A DNA stretch of 64,000 nucleotides from contig NZ_CP109031.1 in the NCBI RefSeq assembly GCF_036226925.1, positions 7,378,001 to 7,442,000 of the forward strand. Direction: 5' to 3'. Below, piece after piece: positions 35,727 to 43,922 of the stretch. Made by a program: the position numbers and the translations under genes. The notes under the pieces are model-generated. The model did not search any database and was not told where the DNA came from. It worked only from the letters and a program-made list of their open reading frames with translations. This DNA comes from Streptomyces sp. NBC_00659 (lineage in GTDB: Bacteria; Actinomycetota; Actinomycetes; Streptomycetales; Streptomycetaceae). Within the stretch, counting starts at the first letter, position 1; every line of letters begins with the position of its first letter.

Positions 35727-36365
35727 ATGCCAGTGCGCCGAAGCTACGACCAGTACTGTTCCGCCGCCCGCGCCCTCGACGCGGTCGGGGACCGGTGGAC
35801 CCTCCTGATCGTCCGCGAACTGCTCGGCGGACCGCGCCGGTACACCGATCTGCACGCCGATCTGCCGGGCGTCAGCACCGACGTCCTCGCCTCCCGGCTC
35901 AAGGACATGGAGCGCGACGGGCTGGCCGGCCGTCGGCGTCTGCCGCCTCCGGGCGCCGCCTACGTCTACGAACTCACCGCCCGCGGAAGGGATCTGCTGC
36001 CCGTCCTCCAGGCGCTCGGGGAGTGGGGCGCGCCTGCGCTGGGCGAGCCGCGGCCCACCGATGCCGTACGGGCCCACTGGTTCGCGCTGCCGCTGCTGCG
36101 CCAGCTGGACGCCGCGGGGGCGGGGGAGGGGCTGGTCGAAGTCCGCCTGGACGAAGGCCTGTTCCATGTGTGGCTCGGTGCCGGGGAGGGACCGCTCTAC
36201 GGCGACGGGCCGGCCCCGCGGGAGCCGGACGCCCGTCTGGCGCCGGACGCGCGCGCGTGCGAGGCCATGAACCGGGGAGCCCTGACGCTGCTCGACGCGC
36301 TGCGCGGGCGGAGCGTCGACGTGACGGGCGACGGACCCCTGGCCGAAGCGCTCCGCCAGGCGTGA
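35727..36365 (+). CDS. HxlR-family winged-helix transcriptional regulator with C-terminal extension
   Basis: The first ~110 residues follow the HxlR pattern: YDQYCSAARALDAVGDRWTL (conserved Cys), LLGGPRRYTDLHADLPGVST and LASRLKDMERDGLAGRRRLP as the recognition region. A ~100-residue C-terminal extension (FALPLLRQLDAAGAGEGLVE, then VWLGAGEGPLYGDG) resembles an SCP2/alkyl-binding ligand domain found in some regulators. The mRNA looks leaderless: TAGACT ends seven bases before the ATG. It probably represses itself and the divergent aminotransferase through the twin palindromes. Confidence 0.87.
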   Translation: MPVRRSYDQYCSAARALDAVGDRWTLLIVRELLGGPRRYTDLHADLPGVSTDVLASRLKDMERDGLAGRRRLPPPGAAYVYELTARGRDLLPVLQALGEWGAPALGEPRPTDAVRAHWFALPLLRQLDAAGAGEGLVEVRLDEGLFHVWLGAGEGPLYGDGPAPREPDARLAPDARACEAMNRGALTLLDALRGRSVDVTGDGPLAEALRQA

Positions 36366-36473
36366 CGCGTCCGGGGCGGGACGGGCACCCGCCCCGCGTC
36401 CCGCCGTCCCGCCGCCCCCCGCCCCGCGTCCCGCCGCCCCGCGCGGCTCCGTCCTGCCCCGTACCGCAGACGA

Positions 36474-36514
36474 GAGGCCCGCGCCGCTCCCCGTCAGGGA
36501 GCGGCGCGGGCCTC
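36474..36514. terminator. bidirectional terminator between convergent genes
   Basis: A perfect 17-bp stem (36474-36490 with 36498-36514; arm GAGGCCCGCGCCGCTCC) with a 7-base loop lies between the winged-helix regulator and the secreted-protein gene. The preceding 36390-36450 is a run of degenerate CCCGCCGCCCC units. Confidence 0.85.
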
Positions 36515-36531
36515 GGTCGACGGCCTGCGGG

Positions 36532-37383
36532 TCAGGCGCCCGGCGGAATCCGCGAGGGCCGCCCGCGGCCCTGCGTCAGCGAGTACCCCCAGATACCGGC
36601 GAGAGCCGCGAGGACGCCGCCGATCGCGGTCCACACCCAGCGGTCGGACCACCAGTCCGAGCCGTCGGGCCGGAGCGAGGACAGCACCGCCGTCCTGGAG
36701 CCGGAAGCGTCGTCGGAACCGTCCTCCTCGGGATTCTCCGCCGCCGTGATGGCGATGCCCGGGACCAACGGCTCGGCGAGCGAGCCGTCGACCGCCGCCG
36801 AACCGCCGATGTCCTTGGAGTCCACCTGGAGTTGCGCGCTCATCGGCAGACCCAGATCGGCCGCGCCGAGACCGGTGGCGGTGAGCCGGACGTAATAGGT
36901 GCCCGGCAGCGGGTCGTTGGCCCAGGTCTCCGACCAGGCGCGCACCGTGCGCAGGGTGCAGGACAGCTCCACGGAGGACGCGTCCGCCCCCGCCGTCCGG
37001 GTCTGCGCCCCGTACTGGCAGGCCTGACGGCGCCGCAGTCCGTCGTACACGTCGATCTGCCAGGTCTCGGCGCCTGCGCGCCTGGACGCCTCGGGCAGCT
37101 TCACCGTCGCCTTCACGGTGGGGCGCTGCCCCGCGTCCGCCGCGAACTGCCAGTACAGGTAGTCACCGGCGGAGGCGCCGGCCGTGGCCTGCACGCCCTG
37201 CTCGATCTCGGTCGCCGTACGGAAGGACGTACCGGCCTCGGTGGGCGCGGAGTCGTCACCCGAAGGGCTCGCGGACGGCGTGGAGTCGGCGAGGGCCGGG
37301 GAGGCGGCCGCGCCGAGCAGCGCGGGCGCCGCGGCGACCCCCGCGAGGAGGGCGGCGGTGCTCAGTACACGTCGGATACGCAT
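36532..37383 (-). CDS. secreted, membrane-anchored protein of unknown function (VWA partner)
   Basis: This 283-residue protein has a Sec signal (RVLSTAALLAGVAAAPALLG, cleaved near ALADS), a Ser/Pro/Asp-rich spacer, and an extracellular beta-rich domain. That domain includes YLYWQFAADAGQRPTVKATV, AETWQIDVYDGLRRRQ and a Cys pair in CQYG and LSCTLRTV. A C-terminal membrane helix WVWTAIGGVLAALAGIWGYS and a basic tail follow. The layout resembles bacterial pre-peptidase C-like beta sandwiches. Its ATG overlaps the stop of the VWA gene (ATGA), so the two proteins are made together and probably form a complex on the cell surface. Confidence 0.82.
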   Translation of the reverse strand: MRIRRVLSTAALLAGVAAAPALLGAAASPALADSTPSASPSGDDSAPTEAGTSFRTATEIEQGVQATAGASAGDYLYWQFAADAGQRPTVKATVKLPEASRRAGAETWQIDVYDGLRRRQACQYGAQTRTAGADASSVELSCTLRTVRAWSETWANDPLPGTYYVRLTATGLGAADLGLPMSAQLQVDSKDIGGSAAVDGSLAEPLVPGIAITAAENPEEDGSDDASGSRTAVLSSLRPDGSDWWSDRWVWTAIGGVLAALAGIWGYSLTQGRGRPSRIPPGA

Positions 37384-38645
37384 CAGTTGGTCCTCCAGAC
37401 CGAGAACCGCCAGCGAGAGATCCAGCCCCACAGCAGACCCGCGAGGAAGCCGGTCAGCACCAGGGCGCCGAGCAGCCACCAGCCGCGTCCGAGGCCGAAG
37501 GAGGCCACGTCACTCGCCTGGTCGGGGCCGTCGACGACGTCGACCGTCAGTTCCAGCGGCAGACCGGGCGTGGTCTTCACGCCGGACGTGGCCGAGAAGG
37601 AGTTGGACACCTGCAGGCACACGACCTCTGCGGGCGCGTCCTCGTCGTCGCTCTCCGCCTTCGGGTAGCGCAGGCCGGTCGAGACGACGTCCGTGCGGCC
37701 GTTCCCGGCCGACTCGCCGCGCACGATCTCCCGGCCGTGCACGGTGACGGCGCGCAGCAGCACCCCGTAGTCGCGGTTGACCTGACGGTCGGCCGCGATG
37801 CTCACCGAGGCACGCAGCTCCTTGCCCGGCGCGACCTCCACGCGGTACCAGCGGTGCTGCGCGAACTCCTCGCGGTCGGTGTAGAGACCCGACTTGACGG
37901 CGGGCGCCCCGGTGCACGAGTCGGCACCCTGCACGGCCACCGGCTTCACCACCGGATCGGCGGCGCGGTCCACCAGCTGGTTGACGCGGTCGCTGAGCTG
38001 CTCCTTGTGCTCCACCGAGGTGTACGTGCCCCCGGTGGCCTCGGCGATGCAGCTCAGCTGCCTGCTCACCTTGACGTTGGGGACCAGCCCCAGGGTGTCG
38101 ATCGTCAGGCCGATGCCCTTGGCGGCGATCTCGCGGGCCACCTGGCACGGGTCGAGCGGCTGGCAGGTGTCCTCGCCGTCGCTGATCAGCACGATGCGAC
38201 GGGTGCCCTCACCGCCGTCGAGGTCGTCGGCCGCCTTGAGCAGGGCGGGTCCTATCGGGGTCCAGCCGGTCGGGCTGAGGGTCGCGACGGCGGTCTTGGC
38301 CTCGGTGCGGTCCAGCGTCCCCACCGGGTAGAGCTGGGCCGTGTCCTTGCAGCCGGTCTTGCGGTCGTCCCCGGGGTAGTTGGCGCCGAGGGTGCGGATG
38401 CCGAGTAGTACCTCCTGCGGCGTAGCGTCGAGCACTTCGTTGAACGCCTGCTTCGCCGCGGACATCCGCGACTCGCCGTCGATGTCCCGGGCCCGCATCG
38501 AACCGCTGACGTCCAGCAGGAGTTCGACCTTGGGCGCGGTCGCCGTCGTTTCGTCGGCGACCGCTCCGGCCGGGTGGGCGATCCCGGCGGCCAGGGCGGC
38601 GAGCAGAGCGAAGGCGCCCGCCGCCAGCCGTTGTCTTGTGATCAT
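37383..38645 (-). CDS. secreted, membrane-anchored von Willebrand factor A domain protein
   Basis: This 420-residue protein starts with a Sec signal (AAGAFALLAALAAGIAHPAG) and a VWA domain whose metal site DVSGSM lies near 45-50, completed by Thr in SPTGWTPIGPAL and Asp in LISDGEDTCQ. Four Cys in GCKDT, CQPLDPCQ and LSCIAEA fit extracellular disulfides. A beta-rich domain and a C-terminal helix (WWLLGALVLTGFLAGLLWG) with a basic cytosolic tail follow. VWA domains bind proteins through a metal ion. It is co-translated with the next gene; the partner ligand is unknown. Confidence 0.9.
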   Translation of the reverse strand: MITRQRLAAGAFALLAALAAGIAHPAGAVADETTATAPKVELLLDVSGSMRARDIDGESRMSAAKQAFNEVLDATPQEVLLGIRTLGANYPGDDRKTGCKDTAQLYPVGTLDRTEAKTAVATLSPTGWTPIGPALLKAADDLDGGEGTRRIVLISDGEDTCQPLDPCQVAREIAAKGIGLTIDTLGLVPNVKVSRQLSCIAEATGGTYTSVEHKEQLSDRVNQLVDRAADPVVKPVAVQGADSCTGAPAVKSGLYTDREEFAQHRWYRVEVAPGKELRASVSIAADRQVNRDYGVLLRAVTVHGREIVRGESAGNGRTDVVSTGLRYPKAESDDEDAPAEVVCLQVSNSFSATSGVKTTPGLPLELTVDVVDGPDQASDVASFGLGRGWWLLGALVLTGFLAGLLWGWISRWRFSVWRTN

Positions 38646-38702
38646 CGGCGGATCCTATTGATCAAAGGTGCCGCTCGTAAAAACGAGAGGTGTCCCGCGA
38701 CA

Positions 38703-40214
38703 TCACATACCGGCTCCGGCGAGTGGCCGGGGAAGCCGTGTCCACAGGTCACCGGGGGTCTCGGGGGAGAGCCGCATCAAAGTGAGCGCTTTGGCGGGGA
38801 GCGGCTCACCGAGGAGCGCGGGAAGGTCCGCGGTGCGCGGGAGATCCGCCGCGACGCTGTCAAGTGCCTCGCGGAGCGCGGCCGTCGAACCCGCCGTCGC
38901 GCCCAGGGCACCGCCGACGAGGGAACCGAAGAGCTTGCGGCGCAGAGCGGTCTCGTCGTCCGTCACGATGCGCCCGGACAGCCGCGGGGCCGGGACGCCG
39001 TGCCGGGCCAGCCGGGCCGGGCTCACCCGGATGTCGGCCAGGTCGCGGTAGACGAGCCGGACGGGGGAGCCCGCGCGGTCGAGGATCACGAGCAGGTTCT
39101 GGCCGTGCGCCTCCAGCGCCACCCCCGACTCCAGCAGCCGCAGCCCCGTGGTGAGGACGAGACGGGTGAACTCGGCCAGCCAGGAGGCCTTTTCGGGCAG
39201 CGAGGTCAGCGGAAGGGCGGCTACCGGCACGCACCTCTCGCCCGCGTCCGCGTAGCCGTCCGGGGACTCCCGCACCACCGCCGCGAGATCGGGGAACCCG
39301 GCGGAGGCCGCGCCGAGGGTACGGGTGATGTGCAGCGGAACGTCCAGGACCGCCAGCATCCCCTCCATGAACGCCGAGACCGTCTCCGCCGTTTCCACCG
39401 AGTACACCGAGATGTCCCGCACCGACGAGGTCAGCCGGGCACTCAGCGCGGTCTTCACATGCGGCCCGTCCGGCACCGCGAGGGTCCTCAGCGACATCAA
39501 CGGGTGAGCGGCGAAGCCCTCCTGGACCGGGGCGTCCAGCACATGAGCGGTCTGCCAGGGATGCACCGGGATCAGCACCCGCTCCCCGTCCCGCAGCCAC
39601 TTCGGCCACTCGCCCGTGACGAGACAGCCGTCCACCGCCACCAGGCCCAACTCCACCGACGGCCGGTGCTCCGGCCCGTACGCGAGCTGTTCGGCCACCG
39701 AGAACCCGGGCCGCGCACGGCAGTTGGGGTGATACGGGTGCCCGTCGACGATCCGCTGTTCCCACACCCAGCTCGCCTCGGGCTCTTCGGAAGTGCCCCA
39801 GGACGCCGCCCGGTCCGCCCGCGACAGGGCCATGGAGGCGACGCTGTGCGCGAGTTCGGCCGCGAAGGCGGGACCGTGCGGTACGCCGAGGGCGTCGACG
39901 AGCAGCTCCGGACGGTCGTACGTCCGCCCGGCGAGCCGCACTTCGGTCACATAGGCGGAGGTCGCGTACGGGTCGGCGTGCGGCCCGCGCAGCCGCCGGC
40001 CGTCCGTCAGGCTCAGCGTGAGACCCTCACGGTCCGTGTCACGGCGGGCGATCCAGGGCAGCGGCTCGTACGCCAGCGCGCGCCACAGCCGGGTCAGCAC
40101 GGCCGCCCGGGCACCGGGCAGAGCCTCCGCGTACGGCGCCGACAGCCCGGGACGTACGACGCTCAGCTCCTCGGCGAACGCGGTCTCGGTGTCGGGCGTG
40201 GAGGGATGGGGCAC
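38703..40214 (-). CDS. NIS siderophore synthetase, IucA/IucC family
   Basis: This 503-residue synthetase condenses a carboxylic acid (citrate, succinate or similar) with an amine or alcohol through an acyl adenylate. Motifs include VDGHPYHPNCRARPGFS (ATP-binding HPxHP), IPVHPWQTAHVL, KTALSARLTSSVRDIS and ALEAHGQNLLVILDRAG with RLVYRDLADIRVSP. I chose GTG 40214 with AAGGAG upstream. A second NIS synthetase gene diverges across 67 bases. No hydroxylase, decarboxylase, exporter or binding-protein gene is nearby, so the siderophore class is not identifiable. Confidence 0.92.
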   Translation of the reverse strand: MPHPSTPDTETAFAEELSVVRPGLSAPYAEALPGARAAVLTRLWRALAYEPLPWIARRDTDREGLTLSLTDGRRLRGPHADPYATSAYVTEVRLAGRTYDRPELLVDALGVPHGPAFAAELAHSVASMALSRADRAASWGTSEEPEASWVWEQRIVDGHPYHPNCRARPGFSVAEQLAYGPEHRPSVELGLVAVDGCLVTGEWPKWLRDGERVLIPVHPWQTAHVLDAPVQEGFAAHPLMSLRTLAVPDGPHVKTALSARLTSSVRDISVYSVETAETVSAFMEGMLAVLDVPLHITRTLGAASAGFPDLAAVVRESPDGYADAGERCVPVAALPLTSLPEKASWLAEFTRLVLTTGLRLLESGVALEAHGQNLLVILDRAGSPVRLVYRDLADIRVSPARLARHGVPAPRLSGRIVTDDETALRRKLFGSLVGGALGATAGSTAALREALDSVAADLPRTADLPALLGEPLPAKALTLMRLSPETPGDLWTRLPRPLAGAGM

Positions 40215-40246
40215 AGGCGGGCTCCTTGGGTACGGGGACTGTGTCG

Positions 40247-40280
40247 TGATCACCCGCCGCGGCGGACATACTTGATCACC
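40247..40280. promoter_or_regulatory. direct repeats of TGATCACC between the two NIS synthetase genes
   Basis: TGATCACC occurs at 40247-40254 and 40273-40280, 26 bases apart, in the only promoter region the two divergent genes share. Each contains the self-complementary TGATCA. No classic IdeR/DmdR iron box is visible. I infer a regulator site of unknown identity. Confidence 0.4.
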
Positions 40281-40281
40281 A

Positions 40282-41838
40282 GTGCACCGCATGAATCGAA
40301 TGGACCGGATGGATCGCGTGGACTACAAGCCGACCGTGTTCCCCCAGTTCACCGCGGGCGACATGGACGAGGCCGCCGACGCGTACGCCGCCGCGCCGTT
40401 GCTCAATTGTCTCCTTCGCGAGCTGGCGGAACCCACACCGGAACCGGGCGTCCACCGGCTCCGCGCCGATGGCCGGATGCTGCGCGTGCGGGGGACGCGG
40501 CGCCCCGTCGAGCCCGAGGTGTACACCGGGAGAGCCTGGCACCGGCTCACCCACCGGGAACTGGTCGCCTTCGCCGCCGAGGAACTGCGCCGGTCCACCG
40601 GAGCGGCCAACTCCGAGCTGCCCGCGGAGATGACCGACAGCCGGGACGTGGTCGCCGCCCTCCTGCGCGCCCGCGCCGGGGCGACGCCCCCCGAGGACCC
40701 GTATCTGCGTTCCGAACAGTCCCTGATCACGGGGCACCCGTACCACCCGGCGCCCAAGACCCGTGGTGGCGGCCCGGTCACCGGCTGGCTGCCCTACGCG
40801 CCCGAGGCGTACACCCGCTTCCCGCTGGAACTGCTCGCCGTGCGGGAGGACATGGTCGTCGAGGAGGGCGACACGAGGGCCCTCGACACCCTGGGCAGGG
40901 CCCCCGCCGGATACCGGCTGCTGCCCGCCCACCCCTGGCAGTCGACCCTGACCGGCGCCGGCCGGGAGATCCGGGACGCCTTCGCGGACGGCCGGCTCCT
41001 GCGCCTCGGACCCACCGCCCGCCCGTTCTGGCCGACGGCCGCGGTCCGTACCCTGTACGCCCCCGAGGGCGACCTGTTCGTCAAGTTCAGCCTCGACGTC
41101 CGCATCACCAACGACATCCGCCGGCTGTGGAAGCACGACCTGCTCAAGATGCGTGCCACCGACGCGGCGACCGCCGCCGCCTTCGCGGCGCAGCCGGGGC
41201 CCGCCGCCTGGCTGAGCGACCGCGGCTACCGCACCGCCGACTTCGCCTTCGAGGAACTCGCCGTCCTGGTCCGCGACGGACTGCGCGACCACCTCGTCCC
41301 CGGCGCGACGCCGCTGCTCGCCGCCGCCCTGGTGGAGGGGTTCGACGGCGACCCGCTCGACCGGCTGACCGAGCCCTCGGCCTGGTGGGCCGCCTACCTC
41401 CGCCAGGTGGTGCCCCCGGTGCTGGAGGCGTTCGCCCGCCACGGAGTCGTCGTCGAGGCCCACCTGCAGAACACCCTGGTCGCCGTGGACGCCGCCGGCA
41501 CGCCCGTCCAGGCACTGTTCCGGGACGCCGAGGGAGTGAAACTGCTGCCGGGGGTGACCCGCGCGGCCGGCTGGGAACGGCTCGTGTACTGCCTGATCGT
41601 CAACCACCTCGCCGAGCTGGCCGCCCTGCTCGCCGAGCGGTTCCCGGGCACGGACCCCTGGCCCGCCGTACGACGCGAACTCCAGCGCTGCGGCGCGGAC
41701 CACGACCTCCCCGAGATCGCGGCCCTGCTCTCCTCACCCACCGTCCCGGGCAAGACCAACCTGCTGCTCCGCTGGACCCGGGCGGACGGCGCCGACGCCC
41801 GCTATGTGCCCCTGCCGAACCCGCTGGCCGAGGCCTGA
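40282..41838 (+). CDS. NIS siderophore synthetase, IucA/IucC family (second copy)
   Basis: This 518-residue protein shares family motifs with its divergent neighbour but is clearly different in sequence: ITGHPYHPAPKTRGGGPVTG, LLPAHPWQSTLTG, FVKFSLDVRITNDIRRL and VVEAHLQNTLVAVDAAG with ALFRDAEGVKLLPG. Two dissimilar NIS enzymes usually act in sequence on one scaffold. The first codons encode a short NRMDRMDRVD repeat, so the exact start (GTG 40282 or a later ATG/GTG) is uncertain; the mRNA may be leaderless. Confidence 0.9.
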   Translation: MHRMNRMDRMDRVDYKPTVFPQFTAGDMDEAADAYAAAPLLNCLLRELAEPTPEPGVHRLRADGRMLRVRGTRRPVEPEVYTGRAWHRLTHRELVAFAAEELRRSTGAANSELPAEMTDSRDVVAALLRARAGATPPEDPYLRSEQSLITGHPYHPAPKTRGGGPVTGWLPYAPEAYTRFPLELLAVREDMVVEEGDTRALDTLGRAPAGYRLLPAHPWQSTLTGAGREIRDAFADGRLLRLGPTARPFWPTAAVRTLYAPEGDLFVKFSLDVRITNDIRRLWKHDLLKMRATDAATAAAFAAQPGPAAWLSDRGYRTADFAFEELAVLVRDGLRDHLVPGATPLLAAALVEGFDGDPLDRLTEPSAWWAAYLRQVVPPVLEAFARHGVVVEAHLQNTLVAVDAAGTPVQALFRDAEGVKLLPGVTRAAGWERLVYCLIVNHLAELAALLAERFPGTDPWPAVRRELQRCGADHDLPEIAALLSSPTVPGKTNLLLRWTRADGADARYVPLPNPLAEA

Positions 41839-41980
41839 CTCCCGAATCGAGCAGTCCCGCGAGGTCCGGGAAGTCCAGGGTCGACCCCTTCGTCCACGGG
41901 ATCCGACGGCACAGCCGCGGCCGACCGGCCATGGCCGTGCCGGCCGACATCGTCCGCTCGATCGCGCCGGCTGTCCCGGG

Positions 41981-42952
41981 TCACCAGGCGTAGGCTTCCG
42001 GCGCCGGCCGGTGCCCGGGGAAGATCTGGTCGAGTCGGTCCAGCGCCTTCGGCTCAAGCCGCACGTCCAGCGCCGCGACCGCGCTGTGCAGGTGATCCAG
42101 TGTTCGGGGGCCGACGACGGGCGCGGTGACCGCGGGCTGCGCCAGCAGCCAGGCGAGTGCCACATGCCCCGGCTCGTGGCCCAGCTCGGCGGCGAAGTCC
42201 TCGTACTCCTGGATTTGTTCGCGCCGGGTCGCCAGTGCGGCGGCGGCCCGGGCGGCCGTCCGCCGGATGCCGCTGCGCTCCTGGCGCAGCACGCCGCCGA
42301 GCAGTCCGCTGTGCAGTGGGGACCACGGCAGCAGCCCGACGCCGTAGTGCAGGGCGGCCGGGGCCACCTCCAGCTCGACCGTGCGTTCCAGCAGGTTGTA
42401 GACGGACTGTTCGCTGACCGGGCCGAGGAGACCGCGGGCGCCGGCCGACTCCTGCGCCGCCGCCAGGTGCCAGCCGGCGAAGTTGCTGGAGCCGACGTAG
42501 GTGATCTTCCCTTGGGTGACCAGGACTTCCATGGCCTGCCAGATCTCCTCCCAGCGGACCGACCGGTCCACGTGGTGCATCTGATACAGGTCGATGTGGT
42601 CGGTGCGCAGCCGCCGCAGGCTGGCCTCCACGGCGCGGCGGATGTGCAGCGCCGACAGCCCACCCTCGTTGGGTCCGTCGCCCGTCTTCGAGTAGACCTT
42701 GGTGGCGAGTACGACGCGCTCGCGGCGTCCGCCGCCCTGCGCCAGCCAGTTGCCGATGATGGTCTCCGTCCGGCCGGGCTGTTCCGGCCAGCCGTACAGA
42801 TCCGCCGTGTCGACGACGTTGACGCCCAGGTCGAGAGCGGTGTCGAGGATGCGGTGGGCCTCCGCCTCCTCGGTGTGCACCCCGAAATTCATGGTGCCGA
42901 GGACGAGCCGGGAGACCTTGAGGCCGGTGCGGCCGAGCTGGGTGTACTCCAT
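41981..42952 (-). CDS. aldo/keto reductase
   Basis: This 323-residue NADPH-dependent TIM-barrel oxidoreductase is of the YghZ/Tas-like group. Catalytic residues are visible: Asp48 and Tyr53 in NVVDTADLYGWPE, Lys in VVLATKVYSK and His in DLYQMHHVDRS. The cofactor site is VSEQSVYNLLER and LLAQPAVTAPVVGPRTLDHL. It lies at the left edge of the phenazine cluster, followed on the same strand by NmrA-like and StrR-like genes. A role in reducing an aldehyde intermediate is possible but unproven. Confidence 0.9.
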   Translation of the reverse strand: MEYTQLGRTGLKVSRLVLGTMNFGVHTEEAEAHRILDTALDLGVNVVDTADLYGWPEQPGRTETIIGNWLAQGGGRRERVVLATKVYSKTGDGPNEGGLSALHIRRAVEASLRRLRTDHIDLYQMHHVDRSVRWEEIWQAMEVLVTQGKITYVGSSNFAGWHLAAAQESAGARGLLGPVSEQSVYNLLERTVELEVAPAALHYGVGLLPWSPLHSGLLGGVLRQERSGIRRTAARAAAALATRREQIQEYEDFAAELGHEPGHVALAWLLAQPAVTAPVVGPRTLDHLHSAVAALDVRLEPKALDRLDQIFPGHRPAPEAYAW

Positions 42953-43000
42953 GGTGAGCCCTTCTGGAAGTCGGCCGTACCGGGGCGGAGGACGTACGGA

Positions 43001-43861
43001 TCACACAACCGCGAAGTCGGCGGTGTGGTCGGCCGCCCACCGGGTGAAGCTACGGGCGGGCCGTCCGGTCAGCTCCGTGACGGCCGGCAGCACCGGCAGC
43101 GCGGTGGAGGGATCCCTCGCCGTCTCGGACCACTCGCGCAGCAAGTCGCCGGCGATGCCAGGACGCAGGAACCGTTCCGCGTCCGACCGCCACTGCTCGG
43201 CCGGTATCCGCTCCACCCGGAGCGAGCGCCCGATGGCCTCCCCGATCGCCGCGACCTGCTCGGCCTGGGAGACGAGCGCGGGACCGGTGATCGTGTGGCG
43301 GGCGCCGTGCCGACCGTCGCCGAGGAGGGCTGCCACCACCGAGGCCGCGATGTCCGCCTCGTGGATCACGGGGCAGACCGCGTCCGGATACGGCAGCCGG
43401 ACGACGCCCTCGTCACGGATGGAAGCGGCCCACCACAGGGCGTTGGTCGCGAACGGCGCCGGCCGCAGCACCGTCCACTCGGGGACGCCGCTGCCGGCCA
43501 GCGCGTCCTCGGCGGCCCGGTAACGCGGCAGGACCCAGGACCCGAGGTCGCGCTCGGTGAGTCCGGCGGCCCATGCGCCGGTGAACAGGACGACGCGGCG
43601 CACTCCCGCTTTCCGGGCCGCCTCCGCGAACGGGCCGATGGCGGGCAGAACCGGGAAGAGGAATGCCTTTTCGACACGGCTGAGTGTCGCGGAAAGACCT
43701 TCAGGTAAGGTCAGGTCCCCCTGGATTACCGTCAGTCCGGGCTGCGGCTCGACTTTCTGCGGGTAGCGGGTGAGTATGAGGACATCTTTTTCGGCGGCAA
43801 GCAGTTCGCGCACAATGTGCCGGCCTATTTTACCGGTCGCCCCGGTCACCAGAATTGACAT
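43001..43861 (-). CDS. NmrA-like NAD(P)-binding protein (atypical SDR)
   Basis: This 286-residue protein begins with a Rossmann motif SILVTGATGKIGRHIVREL and continues as an atypical short-chain dehydrogenase of the NmrA/QOR2 type (LTVIQGDLTLPEG, RVVLFTGAWAAG, WTVLRPAPFATNALWW). It lacks a clear Tyr-x3-Lys pair, so it could be a redox sensor or an isomerase or reductase. Codon 52 is TTA (43706-43708), rare in Streptomyces, making translation dependent on bldA tRNA. It lies between the StrR-like regulator and the aldo/keto reductase on the same strand. Confidence 0.85.
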   Translation of the reverse strand: MSILVTGATGKIGRHIVRELLAAEKDVLILTRYPQKVEPQPGLTVIQGDLTLPEGLSATLSRVEKAFLFPVLPAIGPFAEAARKAGVRRVVLFTGAWAAGLTERDLGSWVLPRYRAAEDALAGSGVPEWTVLRPAPFATNALWWAASIRDEGVVRLPYPDAVCPVIHEADIAASVVAALLGDGRHGARHTITGPALVSQAEQVAAIGEAIGRSLRVERIPAEQWRSDAERFLRPGIAGDLLREWSETARDPSTALPVLPAVTELTGRPARSFTRWAADHTADFAVV

Positions 43862-43922
43862 GGGGAAAGCTTAGAGAAACAGCCACTTTAGGGAAAGCGT
43901 GTTGTCTTTTCGGACCGTTCCG

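Noticed and set aside
40215..40281. IdeR/DmdR iron box for the siderophore genes
   Set aside because: No TTAGGTTAGGCTAACCTAA-like dyad is present in the shared promoter.
38574..41993. 1139-codon open frame on the plus strand
   Set aside because: It overlaps both NIS synthetase genes in other frames, is very rich in Arg, Gly and Pro, and has no recognisable domain.
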